A stretch of 42,290 nt of DNA, taken from assembly GCA_020720115.1 (NCBI GenBank), contig DYPD01000006.1:16516-58805 (forward strand). The letters are read 5' to 3'. Below are positions 26,149 through 35,098 of the stretch, piece after piece. The position numbers were made by a program, and so were the translations under genes. This DNA is from Thiomargarita sp. (GTDB taxonomy: Bacteria > Pseudomonadota > Gammaproteobacteria > Beggiatoales > Beggiatoaceae). The notes below the pieces were generated by a model, which did no database searches, had not been told where the DNA came from, and was given only the letters and a program-made list of their open reading frames with translations. Within the stretch, counting starts at the first letter, position 1, and every line of letters starts with the position of its first letter.

Positions 26149-26736
26149 TCAAGCATCAATGCCAAGAATTAAAACAGGCACATCTATATTTGAAGTACCT
26201 CTGTGTTCTAAATCCCAAGCAAACTGCTCAAAATAGGAGACACCCGTACTCATTTCATCAGCAAAGTTTTTGACAGGTACGATTTCTATGCCTGTATCAA
26301 TGACACCCATTTTGCTAAAAATGGTCATTTTGGCGCAAACGTTGTAAACCATAAAAGCATACTTGCCAAACTGAACCTCAATGCCAAGTTTTGTGTTTGG
26401 TTTTACGAAATCCATGTCTCTAAAAGGCTGACCCCGTGTATTTTGTGATTTGATGTAATCTGCCGTGTATTCTCCGTAGATGTAATCACACAAAATTTTA
26501 TGATTTGACCAGCCGCCATTTTCTACTTTAGCAAACTCACGTTTGAATGCCTTATTTAATTCCATTGGAGAAAATAGCATTTTCCCCATCATGGTTTTTT
26601 CTGTGCTTTCTTTGGTTTTATAGAGGCTTGCATCAATTGCATTAATTACTGATTGAATCTGTGCAAATTCTGCGGCGTACTTTTGCTGAACTGCTGTTTT
26701 TCCGCCGTTAAAGTCATAGGTGGCTACGATTTTCAA
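26149..26736 (-). CDS. Type II restriction endonuclease, BglII/BstYI-like
   Basis: The 195-residue protein has a C-terminal half resembling BglII: DMDFVKPNTKLGIEVQFGKY (107-126) contains Asp109, Glu120 and Gln122, matching the D...E-x-Q active-site order of BglII. It is followed by IDTGIEIVPVK and STGVSYFEQ. Such enzymes cut palindromic DNA as dimers, and family members recognise sites around GATC; the site here cannot be read from sequence. Its ATG overlaps the methyltransferase stop by 4 bp, so the protective enzyme is made first. The gene is AT-rich compared with hypF next door. It is shorter than BglII itself (223 residues), but the core appears complete. Confidence 0.8.
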   Translation of the reverse strand: MKIVATYDFNGGKTAVQQKYAAEFAQIQSVINAIDASLYKTKESTEKTMMGKMLFSPMELNKAFKREFAKVENGGWSNHKILCDYIYGEYTADYIKSQNTRGQPFRDMDFVKPNTKLGIEVQFGKYAFMVYNVCAKMTIFSKMGVIDTGIEIVPVKNFADEMSTGVSYFEQFAWDLEHRGTSNIDVPVLILGIDA

Positions 26737-27683
26737 AGCAATTTTTCCTGTTTTTCATTGAGCCACTCAGATGGCATTTGCGCGACCTTTTCTTTGCCGG
26801 TTGGTTTGTGTACTGGTTTTCCCAGCGGTCTCATTTTTAGAAACCCCTCTTGAAATGCAAAAATCCTTTCTTTGGTAATGGCGATATACTGTGGATCACG
26901 ATCAATCACCATTCCTCGACGACCGTTTTTTAGAGCCGCAATCAAACTTGAACCAACTCCGCCAAACGGATCCAAAACCCAATCATTCTCATTAGTGAGA
27001 GCTAGGACACACCGTTCAATTAATTCAATTGGAAATTGACATGGATGCGAAGTTTTTTCTGGATGATTTGATTTAACATTGGGAATTTCAATAATGCCAT
27101 TTTCCCACTCTTGGCTAATGATTACCCAATAGTCAGATGGGTTTTTTCCAAGTGGATTCCCGCTGGGCTGTCCTTTTTTGTCGCCTTTGTAATGCAGCTT
27201 GCCTGGATATTTGGAAGGAACTCTAACCGAATCGAGATTAAAGGTGTAATTCTTTGATTTTGTAAACCACAACAAAACCTCGTAGCGACCAGAAAATCTC
27301 TTGGTGGCGTGCAGCCCGTGATCGAAATGCCAAACAATTCTATTTCTTAATTGCAAGCCAAGCGCTTTGATGATTGGATAGAAGTAAATATCAAGTGGAA
27401 AAACTTCTCCATTATCAATGAAATTTCCAACTTGCCAAACAATGCTGCCTTCTTCTGAAACGACCCGCGCAAGTTCTTTTAGAATCTCGGCTTGCCAGTC
27501 AAGATAATGTTGTAGCCCAATTTGTTTCTCGTACTCTTTGCCAATATTGTACGGGGGTGATGAAACTGCCAGTTTGAATGATGAAGCGGGCAGTTTTTTC
27601 AATGCTTCCAAGGTATCGCTTTCAGTAACGACAATATGCTCATTAGCATTAAATACTTCGGAAACACTGTGTTTATCTATCAT
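26733..27683 (-). CDS. Type II DNA methyltransferase (beta class, N4-cytosine or N6-adenine)
   Basis: The 316-residue amino-methyltransferase has motif IV SPPY (42-45, in SSPPYNIGKEY) before motif I DPFGGVGSS (238-246), the beta-class order. The SPPY form is frequent in N4-cytosine enzymes, but NIGKEY is also seen in adenine enzymes, so the target base is open. It uses S-adenosylmethionine to protect host DNA from the partner nuclease. The gene is first in the two-gene unit, 97 bp after the RND permease gene on the same strand. The ATG at 27683 is the first in frame. Confidence 0.88.
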   Translation of the reverse strand: MIDKHSVSEVFNANEHIVVTESDTLEALKKLPASSFKLAVSSPPYNIGKEYEKQIGLQHYLDWQAEILKELARVVSEEGSIVWQVGNFIDNGEVFPLDIYFYPIIKALGLQLRNRIVWHFDHGLHATKRFSGRYEVLLWFTKSKNYTFNLDSVRVPSKYPGKLHYKGDKKGQPSGNPLGKNPSDYWVIISQEWENGIIEIPNVKSNHPEKTSHPCQFPIELIERCVLALTNENDWVLDPFGGVGSSLIAALKNGRRGMVIDRDPQYIAITKERIFAFQEGFLKMRPLGKPVHKPTGKEKVAQMPSEWLNEKQEKLL

Positions 27684-27733
27684 TTTTTAGCCTAATTTAG
27701 CGATAGATGAATAATTTTTCATCATGTCATTCT

Positions 27734-27762
27734 ACCTTGTCTTTTTGAAACACAGACAAGGT
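27734..27762. promoter_or_regulatory. 8-bp inverted repeat upstream of the methyltransferase gene
   Basis: ACCTTGTC (27734-27741) and GACAAGGT (27755-27762) form a perfect 8-bp inverted repeat with a 13-base spacer, about 50 bp before the methyltransferase start. It may be an operator for the restriction-modification unit or a weak terminator for the RND gene. No separate controller gene was found. Confidence 0.4.
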
Positions 27763-27780
27763 GTTTCTGCTGAATGTGTT

Positions 27781-30700
27781 TCAAGTTTCATTTTCTAGCA
27801 AATCAACGGCAGTTAGGTGTTCATGTCCGCTGAGTGTGTAGTAGAGGTCTTCGTACACTGAGAGTAAGGCGGGGACGACGAGAAGCACTAAAACGGTGGA
27901 GAAGGCTAATCCGAAAGAAAGAGAAACTGCCATCGGAATTAAGAATTGTGCTTGTAGGGAGGTTTCAAATAGCAAGGGCATTAAGCCGCCGATGGTGGTG
28001 AGGGAGGTAAGGAGCACAGCGCGCAGGCGTTGGCAAGAGGCTTCGATCAGTGCCTCGCGCACGCTCATGCCGGAGTTGGAGTCGCGGAGGTCGCGGTAGA
28101 AAGTGACTAGGACGATGGAGTCGTTGATGACGATGCCGGATAAGCCGAAGAAGCCAAACAGCGAGAGTAGGGTGAGGTCTAAGCCTAACATCCAGTGTCC
28201 TGCCAGTGCGCCAATCAAGCCGAAGGGGATGGCGGTCATGACGACGAGGGGCCAGCCGTAGGAGGAGAATACCCAGGCTAATACTAGATAAATCAATAGG
28301 ATGCCGAAAATCAGTCCTTGTTTCATGTCTGTCAGCGTTTCGCGTTGATCGGCGGCACGTCCTTCGTAGTTGTAGCTGATGCCGTATTTTTGGCTCAGTT
28401 GCGGCAGTATGCCTTGTTCTAGGGTGGCGGTGATTTTGTTGGCGTTGTTGACGGCGGCGTCTACGTCGGCGGAGATTTGTACGGAGAGTTCGCCTTTGAA
28501 ATGGCGCAGGGCTTCAAAGCCTTGGCGGGATTGGAGTTCGACGGCATTGAGCAGGGGTAGGCTGTCGCCGTTGGGTAAGCGTATGGTGAATTTTTCGAGC
28601 GCCGAGAGGCTGTAGCGTTCGCTGTCTGGCAGCATGACGCGCACCTCGATTTCGTCGCGTCCGTCGAGGAAAATCTGCGCACGAAAGCCGTCAAAGGCGG
28701 CGCGTAATTGTTGCCCAACGCTGGCGACATTCAAGCCGAGTGCCACTGCTTCGGGGCGTAGTTTGTAGATAAGCTGTTCGCGTCCGTAGGGCATGTCGTC
28801 TTCAACGGCTAATACCCCTTCTTGGCTTTCCAGGACGGTTGCTAATTCAAGCGCAGCGGCTTTGATGCGCTCTGGCGTGCCGCCGCTTAAGCGTATGTCC
28901 AGATCGCGTCCTGGCGGTCCGCCGCGGCGTTCAGAAACGATGAATTTTTCCAAGCCAGGCATGGGCTGGACTTTGCCTTTCCAGGTTTCAATGAATTGGC
29001 GGTTGCGCACCTTGCGCTCGTCGGGCTGAATGAGTTCAACGATGATGGAGGCGAATTGATCGCCGGTTTGTGCGGCTTGCCCTTCGGCGCTGGTGCTGAT
29101 GTTATAGCGCACCACTGCGGCTCGTAGAATGGATTTATCCGGCGGGCTGAGTTCTTTAACGGCGGCGTCTAGGGCGTGCTCAACTGTGTGTAAGAAAGTC
29201 GCCACGCGCTCTGGCGGTGTGCCTGCTGCGAAGCTGATGTTGGCGCTGAGGATGGGCGATTCTGGCGTGGGGAAAAAGGTGAAGTTGATGCGTCCGCTGG
29301 CGAGTAAACCGATGCCCAAAGCCAATAGACTAAACACTAATGCGATCATGACCCAGCGCCAGCTAAGTGTTGCTGTGACCAGCGGGCGAAAGAAACCTTC
29401 CTTAAAGCTTTCAAAGGCTTGGTCGAGTTTTTGGCGCATCGCAGACGGCGGTGCATGGTGCAGCGTGAGAAAGCTGTGGCGCAAATGTCCGGGCAAAATA
29501 AAGAAACTTTCGATCAATGAAGCGATGAGTACGCAAATCACCACCAGCGGGATGCTAAACAGAATATTGCCCATCGTACCGCCGATTAACATCAGCGGTA
29601 AAAAGGCGGCGATGGTGGTTAAGGAGGCTGCGACAACGGGCGACAACATGCGCCGAGCGCCGCCTTCTGCAGCTTCCAGCGATTTTTCGCCGCTTTGGTA
29701 ATGCGTTAGCGCATCCTCGCCGACCACGATGGCATCGTCTACGATAATCCCTAGCGTCATGATCATGGCAAACAGGCTCACCATGTTGATGCTGCCGCCC
29801 ATCAAATAAAGCACCGCAAGGGATGCCATGAGCGATACCGGAATGCCCATTGCCACCCACCAAGCCACTTTACCGTTCAAAAACAGGAACAGAATCACGA
29901 TTACCACCAGCAAGCCGCTGGCGCCATTGTTGACCAGCAACATGATGCGATCACGAATGTAAGTCCAGCTTTCGTCGTATAGGTTGATTTCAATGTTGGC
30001 GGACAAGGTGGGGCGCACTTCTGTCAAGTATTTTTGCAAAACCTCGGCGGCTTTCAGGGCGTCGTTATGTTCAGCGCGTAAGATGGTCAGTTGTACTGCG
30101 GCTTTGCCTTGGTACGTCAGCGCCGTTTGCCCTTGCATTGGGCGGTGCTTGATGGTTGCCACATCGTCTAGGCGCAACAAGCGCCCTTGGCTATCTGCGG
30201 TTAACGGAATATCTTCAAAACCCTGCGCCGTGCGGCGTTGTTCCAAACTGCGAATTTGTCGCGCCACGTCATCACGTCCGACCATGCCAGCGGGAATGTC
30301 GCGGCTAAAAGCCACCACGCGATCCGCTACCTGGTTTAAGCTCAAGCCCAGGTTTTCCAGCGTGGCGCTGGGGATTTGAATGGCAATTTCTTCTTCCGGC
30401 AGCCCTTGAATGGTCACCTTATCAATGCCGCGATTGAGTAGCGCCTGTTCCATTTGGTAAGCTAAATGGCGCAAATCATTGACTTCTTCGGGTACTGTTA
30501 GCAGCACATTGGCAATGGCTTCATAACGCACCACTTTGCTGACCTCCGGCTTTTCAGCAGTGCTGGGTAAATTGCGTAGCAGCGAGACTTTTTCGTTGAC
30601 CTGATCCAGCGCCACGCTCATATTCGTGCCTTCGTAATATTCCAGGCTGATATTGGAGATGCCGTTTGCCGACGTAGAAGTCATCTTTTTCACGTTATCC

Positions 30701-30939
30701 AGATTGCGCAATTCTTGCTCAATTGGACTGGTAATGGAGGTTTCCACATCTTCTGCGCTTGCGCCGCTCCACACCACTCGTACCGTAATGAAATCTAAAG
30801 AAAAATTGGGCAGAAATTGGGTGTTTAACTTAGACAGCGCCCAAACGCCAGCAAGCAGCATAATGAGCATCAGCAAATTGGCAGCAACTGCGTGTTGGGC
30901 GAAGCGCCCGATAAAGTCTTGTTGATGTTTGAAGGTCAT
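27781..30939 (-). CDS. RND-family efflux permease (AcrB/HAE1-like)
   Basis: The 1052-residue protein has the duplicated RND layout: TM1 near 20-36, a periplasmic porter loop (about 37-330), TM2-6, a second loop and TM8-12. The proton-relay Asp pair is in TM4 within LGIIVDDAIVVGED (D401, D402), and the GFFGLSGIVINDSIVL segment is in TM10. Such pumps export hydrophobic compounds with a periplasmic adaptor and an outer-membrane channel. Neither partner gene is adjacent, so the permease is an orphan in this window. It lies 102 bp after the small DUF6812-like gene on the same strand. Confidence 0.93.
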   Translation of the reverse strand: MTFKHQQDFIGRFAQHAVAANLLMLIMLLAGVWALSKLNTQFLPNFSLDFITVRVVWSGASAEDVETSITSPIEQELRNLDNVKKMTSTSANGISNISLEYYEGTNMSVALDQVNEKVSLLRNLPSTAEKPEVSKVVRYEAIANVLLTVPEEVNDLRHLAYQMEQALLNRGIDKVTIQGLPEEEIAIQIPSATLENLGLSLNQVADRVVAFSRDIPAGMVGRDDVARQIRSLEQRRTAQGFEDIPLTADSQGRLLRLDDVATIKHRPMQGQTALTYQGKAAVQLTILRAEHNDALKAAEVLQKYLTEVRPTLSANIEINLYDESWTYIRDRIMLLVNNGASGLLVVIVILFLFLNGKVAWWVAMGIPVSLMASLAVLYLMGGSINMVSLFAMIMTLGIIVDDAIVVGEDALTHYQSGEKSLEAAEGGARRMLSPVVAASLTTIAAFLPLMLIGGTMGNILFSIPLVVICVLIASLIESFFILPGHLRHSFLTLHHAPPSAMRQKLDQAFESFKEGFFRPLVTATLSWRWVMIALVFSLLALGIGLLASGRINFTFFPTPESPILSANISFAAGTPPERVATFLHTVEHALDAAVKELSPPDKSILRAAVVRYNISTSAEGQAAQTGDQFASIIVELIQPDERKVRNRQFIETWKGKVQPMPGLEKFIVSERRGGPPGRDLDIRLSGGTPERIKAAALELATVLESQEGVLAVEDDMPYGREQLIYKLRPEAVALGLNVASVGQQLRAAFDGFRAQIFLDGRDEIEVRVMLPDSERYSLSALEKFTIRLPNGDSLPLLNAVELQSRQGFEALRHFKGELSVQISADVDAAVNNANKITATLEQGILPQLSQKYGISYNYEGRAADQRETLTDMKQGLIFGILLIYLVLAWVFSSYGWPLVVMTAIPFGLIGALAGHWMLGLDLTLLSLFGFFGLSGIVINDSIVLVTFYRDLRDSNSGMSVREALIEASCQRLRAVLLTSLTTIGGLMPLLFETSLQAQFLIPMAVSLSFGLAFSTVLVLLVVPALLSVYEDLYYTLSGHEHLTAVDLLENET

Positions 30940-31041
30940 GGTTTTTACTTTAACGGATATGAAAAAAGCATCACATAATCAAAGCGATGCTTTATAGGAA
31001 TGAGGGTTTAAAACGACTGCTTGACAAGTATGAGCAGTAGC

Positions 31042-31263
31042 TTAATCACTTTTAATTTCAGTCGCACGAACTATGTGTACTTTATTCAGCAGGTGCGTGG
31101 TTTTTTCTTTATCAATCAGCGCGACAAACTGCTTTTTAGGGTTATTCAAGAAATCCGACAAGCGATTATCCCGCGCCATTACGAAAAGTCCTTCCAACAC
31201 TGTGCCGTCGTGTAGTTCCACGCGCACCTCGACTTTTTTCCAAGCACTGACAGTTCCAAGCAT
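31042..31263 (-). CDS. Small DUF6812-like protein
   Basis: The 73-residue cytoplasmic protein has a beta-rich sequence with VEVRVELHDGTVLEGLFVMARDNRLSDFLNNPKKQFVALIDKE and a C-terminal KVHIVRATEI. The RLSDFLN...F..L pattern matches my memory of the DUF6812 family of small barrel-like proteins. No function is known to me. It lies just upstream of the RND permease gene on the same strand and could be co-transcribed. GGGGAA stands before the ATG. Confidence 0.7.
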   Translation of the reverse strand: MLGTVSAWKKVEVRVELHDGTVLEGLFVMARDNRLSDFLNNPKKQFVALIDKEKTTHLLNKVHIVRATEIKSD

Positions 31264-31596
31264 GATGTTCCCCTTGCGACCGGTTTGTGACCGGAATTTT
31301 TATAGACTGGTTTGGTTGTAACGAATGCCTGTTAAGATAGCCTAACGCATTTAATAATATGGTGTTTTGTTTTTATGAATGGCACGCGGCGGTGTCTTAA
31401 AATGGCAAAAAATGCCGCTAATCAAACAGTAAATGTGGTTCAAATAGTACAATATCAGCGTGCGCTGATGCTAGATTTTCCGCAATCCATTAGAACTAAG
31501 CCTATAAACGCTGCAAAACAGGCGCGGAGTGTAAAAAACAAGCGCACTTCATGCCATCCAGCCCACTTAAAAGAAACCAGACGTAAGGATACGTTC
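31264..31596. other. Divergent intergenic region before the TonB-dependent receptor
   Basis: The reading frame of the receptor is open from 31375, but its signal peptide and ribosome site mark the true start at 31597. The remaining 330 bases hold no gene I can support. No cobalamin or other riboswitch pattern was recognised by eye. The region presumably carries promoters for both divergent genes. Confidence 0.4.
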
Positions 31597-33735
31597 ATGA
31601 AGAAAATGCTCTCTCTTTGGTGTGTGAGCTTATTGTGTTGCGGCACAGAAGCCCTGGCAATCAGCCAAGACCGCGCTGACTCGCTGACGCATTTAGCGCA
31701 GTTGGATTTGACTGGATTGCAAGAAGTGGAAGTCAAGCTAGATGATGTATTTGATCTGTTTGATGGCTTAGTGAAAGCGCGAAAAGTGTCAGTTGCCAGC
31801 GGCGTAGCGCAAGATACCGCCAGCGCCCCAGCGGTGACGACACTCATTACCGCGCAAGATATTGAAGCAGTGGGTGCGCGTAGTTTGAATGAGGCGCTAG
31901 CAATGGTGCCGGGGCTACATGTTGGGCGGCGCGGCATCGGTTATGACCACATCTACACGCTGCGCGGTATTCACACCAATCCCAGCCCCGAAGTGCTGGT
32001 GTTGCTCAACGGCATCCCAATCAAAAAAGCCCACGACGGACGTAGTGAAACCGATGCGCTGCCGGCAAGTTTGATCCAGCGCATTGAGGTAATTCGCGGT
32101 CCCGGCTCAGCACTGTACGGTGCAGATGCTTTTGCTGGCGTAATCAATATCATCAGCAAAACCGCAGCCGATATTCAGGGCACAGAACTCGGCGTGCGTG
32201 GCGGCAGTTTCAATCAAGGTGAATTATGGATTGCACAGGGACAGCAATACGGCGCTTTTGATTTGGCGCTGATGTTGAACTGGTATCGTAGCGACGGACA
32301 CGATGGCTGGGTTGAAGAAGATGCGCAAACCCAGCTTGATCGGCTGTTTGGTAGCCAGGCATCGTTAGCCCCTGGTGCGCTGGATGCGCAACGTGACCTG
32401 TTGCACTTGCACCTAGACCTGGGCATTGGCGACTATTGGCGCTGGCGTGGCAGCCTGCGGCGCAATCAGAACGCTGGCGTCGGGCTGGGGTTTGGACAGG
32501 CGCTTGATCACCAAGCACAACCAGATACAGACAGCTTTCTCACCGACCTGACCTACGAAAATCGCAACCTCTCGCCAAATTGGGAACTCAAAGCACAACT
32601 CAGCTACCAAACCTTCGACTCTAGCGGCAACTATAGCCTCTATCCGCCTGGGGCTTTCGGTGGCGCTTTTCCCGACGGCTTCCTGTGGGACATTGGCTTG
32701 CAAGGCGACCAAACCCGTGTGGAGAGCAACGCGCTCTATCGCGGCTTTGCAAACCACGCAGTGCGCTTTGGCGCGGGTTGGCAAGCAGCGCGTTTAAGCG
32801 AAGTCAGTGAAAGCCGCAACTGGGGCGTGGATTTAGCCAGCGGCTTTCCCTATCCGCTAGGCAGCCTGGTGGATGTCAGCAACAGCGGCGAAGTCTTTTT
32901 ACCCACCGCCACCCGCCGCAACCTGTTTGCTTACGCGCAAGATTCCTGGGGCTTTAGCAACAACTGGGAACTCACCGCTGGCGTGCGCTATGACGATTTT
33001 TCCGATTTCGGCAACACCCTCAACCCGCGTCTAGCCCTGGTCTGGAAAAGCACGCCTCACTTGACCAGCAAACTGCTATTTGGTTCAGCTTTCCGCGCAC
33101 CCACACTCGCCGAGTTAGGCTTCAAAAACCCACTCATCGGCTTAGGCAACCAAAGCCTCAAAGCCGAAACCATAGACACCTGGGAACTCGCCTGGGACTG
33201 GCTGGTCACTAGCGACGTGCATATGGCGCTCAATCTGTTTCATTACCAAATCAAAGATAAAATCGGCTTTCCGGGTGGACAAATACAATACGCCAACTAC
33301 GGACAATGGCGCGGGCAAGGTTTTGAATGGGAAGCTCGTTGGAAATTCTCCACCCGCGCCGCGCTCTTGTTCAACTACGCCTACCAAAACGGCGAAGACG
33401 AAAACCACCAAGCCATTGCCGATGCCCTGCAACAGTTTGCCTATGTCCGCCTTGATTGGATGTTTTTGCCCAATTGGTTTTTTGACTTCAATACCCGCTG
33501 GATTGCCGACCGCCCGCGAGCCAGCAACGATGCGCGTTCAGCATTGGATGATTACCTGATTAGCGATGTCACCCTACGCCACAAAGACCGCAAAAGCCCC
33601 TGGAACGCCGCTGTCGGCATTCGCAACCTATGGGATACCGATGCCCGCGAACCCACCACCGTCAATATCGGCGTTACCAACGACTTACCGCTCCCGGGAC
33701 GCGAATGGTTCGTAGAACTGCGGTATTTGTTCTAA
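31597..33735 (+). CDS. TonB-dependent outer-membrane receptor
   Basis: From the ATG at 31597 (AAGGA ribosome site 7 bp before) the protein is 712 residues. A signal peptide (about 1-20) is followed by a plug domain with APAVTTLITAQDIEAVGARSLNEAL, RIEVIRGPGSALYGADAFAGVINII and a 22-strand barrel that ends in the classic aromatic C-terminus (FVELRYLF). Such receptors import siderophores, cobalamin or other large ligands using TonB energy. The region before the plug (TGLQEVEVKLDD) contains acidic beta-strand text that may include a TonB box. The substrate cannot be read. No TonB/ExbBD or transporter genes adjoin it. Confidence 0.9.
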   Translation: MKKMLSLWCVSLLCCGTEALAISQDRADSLTHLAQLDLTGLQEVEVKLDDVFDLFDGLVKARKVSVASGVAQDTASAPAVTTLITAQDIEAVGARSLNEALAMVPGLHVGRRGIGYDHIYTLRGIHTNPSPEVLVLLNGIPIKKAHDGRSETDALPASLIQRIEVIRGPGSALYGADAFAGVINIISKTAADIQGTELGVRGGSFNQGELWIAQGQQYGAFDLALMLNWYRSDGHDGWVEEDAQTQLDRLFGSQASLAPGALDAQRDLLHLHLDLGIGDYWRWRGSLRRNQNAGVGLGFGQALDHQAQPDTDSFLTDLTYENRNLSPNWELKAQLSYQTFDSSGNYSLYPPGAFGGAFPDGFLWDIGLQGDQTRVESNALYRGFANHAVRFGAGWQAARLSEVSESRNWGVDLASGFPYPLGSLVDVSNSGEVFLPTATRRNLFAYAQDSWGFSNNWELTAGVRYDDFSDFGNTLNPRLALVWKSTPHLTSKLLFGSAFRAPTLAELGFKNPLIGLGNQSLKAETIDTWELAWDWLVTSDVHMALNLFHYQIKDKIGFPGGQIQYANYGQWRGQGFEWEARWKFSTRAALLFNYAYQNGEDENHQAIADALQQFAYVRLDWMFLPNWFFDFNTRWIADRPRASNDARSALDDYLISDVTLRHKDRKSPWNAAVGIRNLWDTDAREPTTVNIGVTNDLPLPGREWFVELRYLF

Positions 33736-33831
33736 GCATTTGCCGCACAGTTTCCCAAGTTATTTCTGGCACATCCTCTTCACCCTCTCGCGCCAAACCT
33801 GAGAGATGTGAGAGGAATTTTTACGGGCTTT

Positions 33832-34414
33832 TTACTGGCGAATGCCTTCAATGGATAAATAGAGTTCGACGGTTTGTGAAGCAGGTCCGAGGTCACTCTG
33901 AATACCAAAGTCTTTCAAGGTCAATTGTGTGTGTCCTTCAAAGCCGCTGCGATACCCGCCCCAAGGGTCATCACCAGCACCTATGTGGTTGACATCAATA
34001 GTGATTTCTTTAGTTACGCCGTGCAAGGTTAAGTTGCCCTTCAAAAGGGCTTTGCCGTTGCCTTGGTCGCTAAAAGAAGTGCTGACGAAGGCTGCTTCTG
34101 GGTATTGATCAACGTCTAAAAAACCTTTGCTACGCAAGTGTTTATCGCGCTCGGCATGGTTTGAGTCAATGCTGGCGGGATCAATTTTTACGGATACCTT
34201 AGCAGCGGCGGGATTGGTTTCATCGTAGCTAAAGCTGCCACTGAATTTGTCAAAACGTCCAAGCAGCCAGCTATAGCCTAAATGCTTGATTTTGAATTGA
34301 ATAAAAGCGTGAGCGCCGGTCGTATCAATGACATAATCAGCCGCTGATAAATGGGGGGAAACCAGCGCCAAAGTAGCAGCAAAAGCAGTGGATTAAGAGG
34401 GTTTTACGCAACAT
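33832..34414 (-). pseudogene. yceI: YceI family periplasmic protein gene with an apparent frameshift in the signal peptide
   Basis: The main frame (33832-34371) encodes a YceI lipocalin-like domain: [31 protein letters not shown], then [48 protein letters not shown] and FGIQSDLG. YceI proteins bind isoprenoid-type lipids in the periplasm. The strong ribosome site AAGGAG precedes an ATG at 34414 that begins MLRKTLL in a different frame, which then ends prematurely. Removing one base near 34393 joins it to [21 protein letters not shown], a perfect signal peptide. So one extra base disrupts the gene, or the base is a sequencing error. It lies just after cytochrome b561, the usual yceJ-yceI pairing. 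Confidence 0.75.
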
Positions 34415-34451
34415 AGAATGCTCCTTAAATGACTGAAGAGAATCGCAAAAA

Positions 34452-35000
34452 TTAGTTTAGTTTAAGTCCTAACATGCGACGCAAGGTATTGTCTTTCAAC
34501 ACAAAATGATGTTTCAGCGCGGCTGCTGCATGGAGTAGCATTAAACCCATGAGGACAAAAGCCAGAATTTCGTGGACTTCTCCAGCAATGTCGGCTTGGT
34601 GTTCAATCTGCCAAGGCAGGGCGGGTACTTCAAACCAGCCAAACACGGCAATCCCATGTCCTTCGCCGGTCGCAATCATATAGCCACTGAACATCACGCC
34701 AAATAGCAGTAAGTAGAGTAAGCCATGTATTGCAGCAACGAAGATATGTTCGCCGCGTGAGGCGGGCAAGGGCTGTGGTTTGGGGCTGATTCTGAGCCAG
34801 ATAATACGCACCAGGGTGAGCAATAATAAGGATAAACCTATGCTTTTGTGCAAATCTGGCGCACGGTTGTACCAGGCATCTTGGTGCTCCAAACCGCTCA
34901 TCCACAGCCCCAGCGCAAACAAACCCACCACACACAAAGCCGTTACCCAATGTAGCAGCATGGACAGGAGTCCATAATGGGTTTCAGTATTTTTCAGCAT
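34452..35000 (-). CDS. Cytochrome b561 family protein (YceJ/CybB-like)
   Basis: The 182-residue protein has four membrane helices with conserved His: THYGLLSMLLHWVTA (helix 1), LHKSIGLSLLLLTLVRIIWL (helix 2), EHIFVAAIHGLLYLLLFGVMFSGYMIA (helix 3) and VHEILAFVLMGLMLLHAAAALKHH (helix 4). These His ligate two b hemes. The family moves electrons between ubiquinol and periplasmic acceptors. Placement directly upstream of yceI, as in E. coli yceJ-yceI, supports the assignment and suggests one transcript. The gene is divergent from the histidine phosphatase gene. Confidence 0.9.
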   Translation of the reverse strand: MLKNTETHYGLLSMLLHWVTALCVVGLFALGLWMSGLEHQDAWYNRAPDLHKSIGLSLLLLTLVRIIWLRISPKPQPLPASRGEHIFVAAIHGLLYLLLFGVMFSGYMIATGEGHGIAVFGWFEVPALPWQIEHQADIAGEVHEILAFVLMGLMLLHAAAALKHHFVLKDNTLRRMLGLKLN

Positions 35001-35015
35001 AGAGTCTCCAATAAG

Positions 35016-35045
35016 TTGTTAAAAAAGCAAGAAGGCTAGAATAAT
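35016..35045 (+). promoter_or_regulatory. Possible promoter for the histidine phosphatase gene
   Basis: TTGTTA (35016-35021) is followed by TAGAAT (35037-35042), with AATAAT overlapping at 35040-35045, within the 98-bp divergent gap. The spacing is 15 or 18 bp depending on the -10 chosen, so the call is weak. Confidence 0.25.
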
Positions 35046-35098
35046 GCTAAAAGTTGCACAAAAACACGGCAAAATTTTGCATTTGGATAGGATTACGC

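Noticed and set aside
31375-31596. Upstream extension of the TonB-dependent receptor frame by 74 codons
   Set aside because: The added residues would precede the signal peptide, and a good ribosome site marks the ATG at 31597.
31264-31596. Cobalamin riboswitch before the TonB-dependent receptor
   Set aside because: I looked for the conserved B12-box pattern because BtuB-like receptors often carry one; nothing convincing was seen.
33736-33831. Terminator between the TonB-dependent receptor and yceI
   Set aside because: A CCTCTC/GAGAGG pairing with a loop near 20 bases exists but is too weak to list as a feature.
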